In this document: one piece after another, positions 1-3,684 of the stretch
How positions within the stretch are numbered: the first letter of the stretch is position 1
Layout of the letters: every line of letters begins with the position of its first letter
Origin: Thermotogae bacterium
Lineage (GTDB): Bacteria > Thermotogota > Thermotogae > B3-G13
Length of the DNA: 5,782 nucleotides
Direction of reading: 5' to 3'
NCBI GenBank assembly: GCA_015486095.1
Contig: WFSK01000203.1
Span: 1 to 5,782, forward strand
Translations under genes and position numbers: made by a program
The notes under the pieces: model-generated
The model's input: the letters and a program-made list of their open reading frames with translations, nothing else
Told to the model about the DNA's origin: nothing
Database searches by the model: none

Positions 1-11
1 CCATTACTCAT
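1..11 (-). CDS. Possible start of a divergent gene, truncated at the left edge
   Basis: On the minus strand an ATG at 11-9 is followed by AGT AAT and then the window edge, so only three codons (M-S-N) are visible. It is preceded by an SD-like AAAGGTGAGG (23-14) and, further up, by a probable promoter (173-144) and a structured leader. A second ATG at 4-2 could be the start instead. Nothing can be said about the product. The alternative is that the left edge is the tail of a plus-strand gene, for example one stopping at TAA 23-25, with the hairpin at 31-54 as its terminator. Confidence 0.35.
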
Positions 12-13
12 AT

Positions 14-23
14 CCTCACCTTT
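14..23 (-). promoter_or_regulatory. SD-like sequence for the possible divergent gene
   Basis: The minus strand reads AAAGGTGAGG here, two bases before the ATG at 11. The AGGTGA part matches the 3' half of the full SD seen at frr and has a workable spacing. The call depends on the divergent gene being real. Confidence 0.35.
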
Positions 24-30
24 AACGATC

Positions 31-54
31 AAAAAAGTGGGTATTACCCACTTT
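31..54 (-). terminator. Terminator-like hairpin in the divergent leader (possible attenuator)
   Basis: An 8-bp perfect stem, AAAGTGGG (34-41) with CCCACTTT (47-54), encloses a TATTA loop whose outer bases can pair as well. On the minus strand the stem ends in a run of six Ts (36-31), which is the layout of an intrinsic terminator. The SD of the possible divergent gene begins 7 bases beyond it, so on that strand it would act as an attenuator. On the plus strand the tail is TTTCAACTTTT, a weaker U-tract. It could therefore also end an upstream plus-strand gene, act in both directions, or be a protein-binding palindrome. Confidence 0.5.
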
Positions 55-62
55 CAACTTTT

Positions 63-74
63 CCTCCCACGAGG
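63..74 (-). repeat. Small CCTC/GAGG hairpin with a GTGG loop
   Basis: On the minus strand CCTC (74-71) and GAGG (66-63) can form a 4-bp stem around GTGG. The GTGGG at 70-66 repeats the GTGGG that forms the 5' arm of the terminator-like stem (51-47). It could therefore compete for the same CCCAC at 41-37. A 4-bp stem alone is weak evidence. Confidence 0.25.
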
Positions 75-82
75 ATTTATAC

Positions 83-122
83 TAATTCTATTGGTACATC
101 AAATGCGATTTCGATAGAATTA
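83..122. repeat. 9-bp perfect inverted repeat
   Basis: TAATTCTAT (83-91) and ATAGAATTA (114-122) are perfect inverted copies separated by 22 bases. The repeat lies inside the predicted transcript of the divergent gene, so it could be an RNA stem of that leader. As DNA, the spacing of the two arms would suit a dimeric or looped regulator. It is AT-rich, so chance cannot be excluded. Confidence 0.4.
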
Positions 123-143
123 ACTTTTATTTTCTACATCCAT

Positions 144-173
144 AGTATAACAAAGTGAAGATATAGAGATCAA
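144..173 (-). promoter_or_regulatory. Probable sigma-70-type promoter, divergent direction
   Basis: On the minus strand TTGATC (173-168, four of six consensus bases) lies 18 bases before TATACT (149-144, five of six). Transcription would begin near 137 and run left through a leader of about 125 bases to the ATG at 11. The two -35 boxes of this promoter and of the tsf promoter are only 11 bases apart, back to back. Confidence 0.45.
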
Positions 174-184
174 GTACTCATTTG

Positions 185-213
185 TTGACACTCTTCTTCC
201 CAAAACGTATAAT
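185..213 (+). promoter_or_regulatory. Perfect-consensus sigma-70-type promoter of the tsf cluster
   Basis: TTGACA (185-190) and TATAAT (208-213) match the housekeeping sigma consensus at all twelve positions, with the ideal 17-base spacer. Transcription would start near 220, leaving a 5' leader of about 32 bases before the tsf ATG at 252. No other good promoter was noticed in the short gaps between the downstream genes. This is therefore likely the main promoter for tsf and probably for the whole run. Confidence 0.85.
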
Positions 214-232
214 AAGATTAAATCTACTAAAT

Positions 233-240
233 GAGGAGGT
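233..240 (+). promoter_or_regulatory. Strong SD that fixes the tsf start at 252
   Basis: GAGGAGGT ends 11 bases before the ATG at 252. An in-frame ATG at 231 overlaps the start of this SD and would add seven residues, MRRFFRA, that are foreign to EF-Ts. The SD position and the family N-terminus (MEIT...) both choose 252. Confidence 0.85.
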
Positions 241-251
241 TTTTTCGAGCT

Positions 252-848
252 ATGGAAATAACATCGAAGATGGTAAAGGAACTACGTGAAATCACAGGTG
301 CTGGTGTAATGGATTGTAAATCGGCTCTTGTGGAAAGTAAGGGCGATATGGAAAAGGCAAAGGAGCTGCTTCGTAAGAAAGGGATAGATATAGCCCGTAA
401 GAAGAGTTCACGGGAAGCAAAAGACGGTTGTATATTTTCCTATGTGCATTTCAATGGTAAGGTTGGAGTCCTACTCGAGCTCAATTGCGAAACGGATTTC
501 GTAGCAAGGACAGATACATTCAAGACACTTGGTAAAGAGATCACTCTGCAGATAGCTGCGATGGCTCCAGAATATGTCTCCATAGAAGATGTGCCTCCAG
601 AGAGGATAGAAAAAGAAAAGGAGATATATAGAGAACAGATGGAAAAAGAGGGAAAGCCACCTGAGATCGTGGATAAGATCGTAGAAGGCAAATTGAAGAA
701 GTTTTATGAAGAGGCTTGCCTTCTCGAACAGAAATATATAAAAGACGATTCCAAAAGGATAAAAGAGTTAATAAATGAGGCAATAGCGAAGGTGGGAGAG
801 AACATAGTTGTTGGAAGGTTTACCAGATATGAGTTGAGTAAGAGGTGA
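252..848 (+). CDS. tsf: Translation elongation factor Ts (EF-Ts), short form
   Basis: EF-Ts is the cytoplasmic guanine nucleotide exchange factor that frees GDP from EF-Tu so it can bind GTP and aminoacyl-tRNA again. The N-terminus (residues 1-45) is the EF-Tu-binding UBA-like domain, with the signature VKELREITGAGVMDCKSAL at 8-26. The conserved TDFVAR is at 81-86, where TDFV is the family's core EF-Tu contact. The C-terminal module ends with VGENIVVGRFTRYEL (181-195). At 198 residues it is close to the Thermus and Thermotoga proteins and much shorter than the E. coli one (about 283), lacking the duplicated C-terminal core. The start is the ATG at 252, placed by the SD at 233-240. It is the first gene after the consensus promoter, and rpsB, its usual upstream partner, is absent. 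The identification is secure. Confidence 0.97.
   Translation: MEITSKMVKELREITGAGVMDCKSALVESKGDMEKAKELLRKKGIDIARKKSSREAKDGCIFSYVHFNGKVGVLLELNCETDFVARTDTFKTLGKEITLQIAAMAPEYVSIEDVPPERIEKEKEIYREQMEKEGKPPEIVDKIVEGKLKKFYEEACLLEQKYIKDDSKRIKELINEAIAKVGENIVVGRFTRYELSKR
841..848 (+). promoter_or_regulatory. SD of pyrH overlapping the tsf stop
   Basis: AGAGGTGA carries the tsf stop codon (TGA, 846-848) within it and ends 6 bases before the TTG at 855. This supports the TTG as the pyrH start and suggests coupling: a ribosome ending tsf stops on the SD of pyrH. Confidence 0.75.
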
Positions 849-854
849 AATAAT

Positions 855-1559
855 TTGTACAAGCGCGTCTTACTAAAGCTTAGTGGTGAAATAATGTGTG
901 GTAGAGGAGGTAGAGGAATAGAGGAGTCTGAGGTAATACGTGCAATTGATGAGGTAGCCGATGTGGTAAAAACTCTTGAAACTGAGATAAGTATAGTGAT
1001 AGGGGGAGGAAATTTCATTCGAGGTGCCAATGTGAAGAATATAGATCGTGTTGTAGCCGATTATATGGGAATGTTAGGAACGCTTATGAATGCTTTGTAT
1101 CTTCATGAGTTGCTTAAAAAAAGGGGAATTCCATCCTTTATATCCAGTGCCATTTCCTTTGTTCCTGTGGTAGAGAGTATGTCGATCGAGGATACGAAAG
1201 AACGCTTGCATAGAGGTGAAGTGGCGATCTTCGCTTGCGGTACAGGGGAACCATATTTCTCCACTGATACCGCTGCCGCCTTAAGAGGTGTAGAATTCAA
1301 CGCAGAGGTCCTGATGAAGGCTACAAAAGTAGATGGAGTTTACGATAAAGATCCAATGACCAACCCAGATGCTCAGAAGTTTGAGCATCTTACTTATGAT
1401 GAGGCTATGAAATTAGATGTTAAGGTTATGGATATGAGTGCTATAGCTATGTGTAGAGATGCTGAAATGCCCATTTTAGTATTTAATTTATTCGAAAGGG
1501 GAAATTTGAAAAAAGCAATTCTGGGTGAAAGAATTGGAACTATGATAACGAAAATGTAG
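855..1559 (+). CDS. pyrH: UMP kinase (uridylate kinase)
   Basis: The enzyme phosphorylates UMP to UDP with ATP, the step that leads to UTP and CTP. It is a hexameric cytoplasmic amino-acid-kinase-fold protein, unrelated to eukaryotic UMP/CMP kinases. The N-terminal YKRVLLKLSGE (2-12) carries the phosphate-binding lysine. GGGNFIRG (50-57) is the glycine loop, usually GGGNIFRG or GGGNLFRG, so the two hydrophobic residues are swapped relative to the common form. DRVVADYMGMLGT (64-76) and GTGEPYFSTDTAA (129-141) match the UMP-binding region. KATKVDGVYDKDP (155-167) is the family nucleotide-binding signature. Length, 234 residues, is normal. The start is TTG at 855, because the next in-frame ATG would remove the KLSGE motif. 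Six bases separate it from tsf. CTP made through this pathway is the substrate of CdsA downstream. Confidence 0.97.
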   Translation: MYKRVLLKLSGEIMCGRGGRGIEESEVIRAIDEVADVVKTLETEISIVIGGGNFIRGANVKNIDRVVADYMGMLGTLMNALYLHELLKKRGIPSFISSAISFVPVVESMSIEDTKERLHRGEVAIFACGTGEPYFSTDTAAALRGVEFNAEVLMKATKVDGVYDKDPMTNPDAQKFEHLTYDEAMKLDVKVMDMSAIAMCRDAEMPILVFNLFERGNLKKAILGERIGTMITKM

Positions 1560-1566
1560 GAGGTGA
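1558..1566 (+). promoter_or_regulatory. Full-length SD of frr, overlapping the pyrH stop
   Basis: AGGAGGTGA is a full-length match to the anti-SD tail of 16S rRNA. It shares its first two bases with the pyrH stop TAG (1557-1559). It ends 5 bases before TTG 1572. An in-frame GTG (1563) lies inside it and an ATG (1566) begins at its last base; neither can serve as the start recognised by this same SD. Confidence 0.85.
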
Positions 1567-1571
1567 TGTTT

Positions 1572-2129
1572 TTGCGTAACAAGATCTTGAGAGAAGTTGA
1601 AAATGATATGAAGAGGAGTGTTGAAGCAACGAGACATGAACTCCTGAGGATCAGAACAGGCCGAGCTTCGCCAGCGCTTTTGGAGAACATCAAAGTAGAA
1701 TATTATGGAAATCCAACACCTATAGCTCAAGTTGCTGCTATTAATGTCCAGGAAGGAAGAACACTTGTTATCAAGCCCTGGGATAATACGATCGTTAAAA
1801 GTATTGAGAAAGCTATACTTCAATCTAATTTAGGCATAACACCTCAAAATGATGGAAATGTAATACGATTGAATTTTCCTTCTCTTACTGTAGAGAGAAG
1901 AAAACAATTGACGAATATCGTTAAGGAGATAGTAGAAAAGGGTAGAGTTGCCATTAGAAATATCAGACGTGACTATATAAGTAAAGCGAGGGAAAGAGAA
2001 AAAGCGGGAGAAATCTCAGAGGATGATCGTTATAGATTAGAAGATGACATACAAGAAGTCACTGACAAGTTCATAGAAGAGTTAGACAGGATATCTGAGG
2101 AGAAAGAAAAGGAGATAATGGAGTTTTGA
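1572..2129 (+). CDS. frr: Ribosome recycling factor (RRF)
   Basis: RRF acts with EF-G after termination to split the ribosome from mRNA and the deacylated tRNA. From TTG 1572 the protein has 185 residues, the canonical length (E. coli is also 185), and it begins MRNKILREVENDMKRSVEA like the family. Domain I, a three-helix bundle, spans about 1-30 and 105-185. Domain II, a beta domain, spans about 31-104. Conserved features include LRIRTGRASPALL (25-37), VEYYG (42-46), and IRNIRRD (128-134) with arginines at 129 and 132, the latter known to be essential in E. coli RRF. An upstream GTG start at 1563 would add three residues and lie within the SD, so 1572 is preferred. It lies 12 bases after pyrH and overlaps uppS by 4. 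Confidence 0.96.
   Translation: MRNKILREVENDMKRSVEATRHELLRIRTGRASPALLENIKVEYYGNPTPIAQVAAINVQEGRTLVIKPWDNTIVKSIEKAILQSNLGITPQNDGNVIRLNFPSLTVERRKQLTNIVKEIVEKGRVAIRNIRRDYISKAREREKAGEISEDDRYRLEDDIQEVTDKFIEELDRISEEKEKEIMEF
2109..2114 (+). promoter_or_regulatory. Probable SD of uppS inside the end of frr
   Basis: AAGGAG sits 11 bases before the TTG at 2126, longer than ideal. A second GGAG at 2120-2123 is too close (2 bases). Start selection at uppS probably relies partly on coupling to frr termination, since the frr stop overlaps the start. Confidence 0.45.
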
Positions 2130-2836
2130 GAGTAGAGAGAACCATCCCCAGGCATGTTGCTATAATAATGGATGGAAATGGGCGGTGGGCAAAAAGACAG
2201 GGATTGCCGCGTACATTTGGACATGCAAAGGGTATGGAAAGGGTCGAAGATTGTGTTAAATGGACGAAGGAATTCGAAATTCCATATTTAACTCTATACG
2301 CATTTTCAACTGAAAATTGGCAGAGACCTAAGGAAGAGATAGAAAATCTGATGCATCTGTTGGACGAATTTCTTGAGAGAAAAGTTCCTGAATTAAAAGA
2401 AAACAATGTGAGGTTGAGATTTGTGGGTGATCTTTCACCATTCGATGAGAACAGAAGAGAGCGTATCAGAGAGGGAGAGGAAAGGACACGAGATTGCTCT
2501 TCTCTTCAATTGAATATTGCCTTGAATTATGGTGGTAGACAGGAGATGTTGCATGTGATAAAGGAAATAGGAAAAAGGTTAATGAATGGAAAGATAGATT
2601 TAGAAGAAGTGAATTCAGACACCGTTAATGAATATTTGTATACATCGGGTATCCCAGACCCTGATTTGATAATAAGAACTGCCGGTGAGATGCGACTTAG
2701 TAACTTTCTTCTATGGCAATCGGCTTATTCGGAGCTGTATGTTACCCCCGTGCTATGGCCTGAATTTGAAAAGAAAGACTATGAATCGGCTCTAAAAGAA
2801 TATAGCAAGCGAGAGAGACGTTTTGGGAGAATATAG
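2126..2836 (+). CDS. uppS: Undecaprenyl diphosphate synthase (cis-prenyltransferase)
   Basis: UppS adds isopentenyl diphosphate units in cis to farnesyl diphosphate. The C55 product becomes the lipid carrier for peptidoglycan and other wall polymers. HVAIIMDGNGRWA (10-22) holds the catalytic Asp16 (E. coli Asp26). GHAKGM (32-37) holds His33. YAFSTENWQRP (58-68) is the conserved substrate-binding stretch. DPDLIIRTAGEMRLSNFLLW (178-197) with Arg184, and YSEL with Glu203, form the C-terminal diphosphate and metal region. It ends in RERRFGRI, like the family. Length is 236, slightly under the E. coli protein. The start is TTG 2126, in a TTGA overlap with the frr stop. No ATG or GTG lies between it and the catalytic motif except the ATG within MDGNG. 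Whether the exact product is C55 is inferred from the family. Confidence 0.95.
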   Translation: MRVERTIPRHVAIIMDGNGRWAKRQGLPRTFGHAKGMERVEDCVKWTKEFEIPYLTLYAFSTENWQRPKEEIENLMHLLDEFLERKVPELKENNVRLRFVGDLSPFDENRRERIREGEERTRDCSSLQLNIALNYGGRQEMLHVIKEIGKRLMNGKIDLEEVNSDTVNEYLYTSGIPDPDLIIRTAGEMRLSNFLLWQSAYSELYVTPVLWPEFEKKDYESALKEYSKRERRFGRI

Positions 2837-2841
2837 TAAAG

Positions 2842-3675
2842 ATGAAGCAAATTACAAAGCGTGTTATCTCAGCCTCTATAGCAATTCCAGTAATCGTAGC
2901 AGCATATTATAACATCGTTACATTTTCCATCTTGGTTTCAACTATCATATTCTTATCGGTAACCGAGTACTTCAATATCGTTCGCATGAGGGATCCTGCA
3001 TTAGATATATTTTATTACACAGTTATGTTGTTTTGTAGTATCTTTCCTGTTACATTTTTTGCCTTTTTCACATATATAGGTTATAAGAAACTCATAGCTA
3101 TTTACATGATCATTCTTTTCTTTATGGGTTTGTATGCTCTTCTAGAGCGTGAGACCACAACTCTTCTTTACCGTCTTGGTTCGGTATGGCTTGGAATATT
3201 CTACATTGGAATGAACCTATCTTTATTCATCCCGATCTATCTGGATTTTGGGGTATCTTATGCACTTGAAGTCTTAATGGCAGTATGGGTTTTTGATGTC
3301 TCAGCATACTTCGTGGGAAGATATCTTGGCAAACATCGTATACTTCCTTCTATAAGTCCTCATAAGACCTATGAGGGCTTTATAGGAGGATTCTTGGGAG
3401 TTTTTATCTTCTTTTATCTCTACCCTTATGCCATTGAATCCATATTCGGGAAGTTTTATTTGGCAGGATTTGGTCATGCCATCTTTTTAGCTGTGATGTT
3501 GAGTTTAACCGATACGATAGGGGATCTTATAGAATCCAAGATCAAGCGTGATGTAGATATCAAAGATTCTGGGTTCATCATGCCCGGACATGGGGGTATG
3601 CTTGATAGAGTAGATGGGTTGATCTTCACAGTTCCTTTTTATTTCATATATATCATGTTTTTCTTTGGTAAGTGA
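2842..3675 (+). CDS. cdsA: Phosphatidate cytidylyltransferase (CDP-diacylglycerol synthase)
   Basis: This membrane enzyme joins CTP and phosphatidic acid to give CDP-diacylglycerol, the precursor of bacterial phospholipids. The protein is 277 residues, normal for the family, and strongly hydrophobic. Likely membrane segments are near 8-27, 29-46, 57-78, 83-101, 113-133, 141-159, 180-198, 208-224 and 259-275. The family signature runs from Ser232 to Asp258, with KIKR (233-236), KD (241-242), PGHGG (248-252) and DRVD (255-258). WVFDVSAYFVGR (149-160) and SPHKTYEGFIGG (172-183) are further conserved blocks. The start is ATG 2842, 5 bases after uppS, with a weak upstream GGGAGA (2825-2830) 11 bases away. 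UMP kinase in the same cluster feeds its CTP supply. Confidence 0.96.
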   Translation: MKQITKRVISASIAIPVIVAAYYNIVTFSILVSTIIFLSVTEYFNIVRMRDPALDIFYYTVMLFCSIFPVTFFAFFTYIGYKKLIAIYMIILFFMGLYALLERETTTLLYRLGSVWLGIFYIGMNLSLFIPIYLDFGVSYALEVLMAVWVFDVSAYFVGRYLGKHRILPSISPHKTYEGFIGGFLGVFIFFYLYPYAIESIFGKFYLAGFGHAIFLAVMLSLTDTIGDLIESKIKRDVDIKDSGFIMPGHGGMLDRVDGLIFTVPFYFIYIMFFFGK

Positions 3676-3680
3676 GGTGA
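3674..3680 (+). promoter_or_regulatory. SD of alaS overlapping the cdsA stop
   Basis: GAGGTGA begins on the second base of the cdsA stop (TGA, 3673-3675) and ends 4 bases before the alaS ATG at 3685. The gap between the genes is only 9 bases, so alaS is most likely transcribed with cdsA and may be translationally coupled. Confidence 0.75.
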
Positions 3681-3684
3681 GTAA

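Noticed and set aside
31..70. GTGGG and AAAGTGG repeats as MraZ-type binding boxes upstream of a dcw cluster
   Set aside because: The two copies are 19 bases apart with no clear third box, and the possible start M-S-N does not look like MraZ. Nothing else points to a division cluster.
12..137. T-box, TPP, fluoride or preQ1 riboswitch in the divergent leader
   Set aside because: I looked for their invariant core sequences on the minus strand and found none. The leader is also short for a T-box.
3..158. Plus-strand frames open from the left edge to TGA 156-158 and to TAG 115-117, possible ends of an upstream gene
   Set aside because: Both are short, use few of the codons typical here, and run through the palindromes and promoter boxes. 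Neither translation resembles the end of ribosomal protein S2 or any family I know. Without sequence to the left they cannot be supported.
440..1030. Several antisense open frames across tsf and the start of pyrH (440-691, 541-783, 704-1030)
   Set aside because: They overlap each other and well-identified genes, and their compositions are serine- and leucine-rich as expected from the reverse of AGA/GAA-rich coding sequence.
2269..2283. GGAATT-CGA-AATTCC palindrome in uppS
   Set aside because: Six-base arms in AT-rich coding sequence are expected by chance. It encodes ordinary family residues and has no regulatory context.
1488..2406. Antisense open frames across pyrH, frr and uppS (1488-1823, 2030-2224, 2071-2406)
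   Set aside because: They oppose secure conserved genes, carry no known motif and have no SD that stands out.
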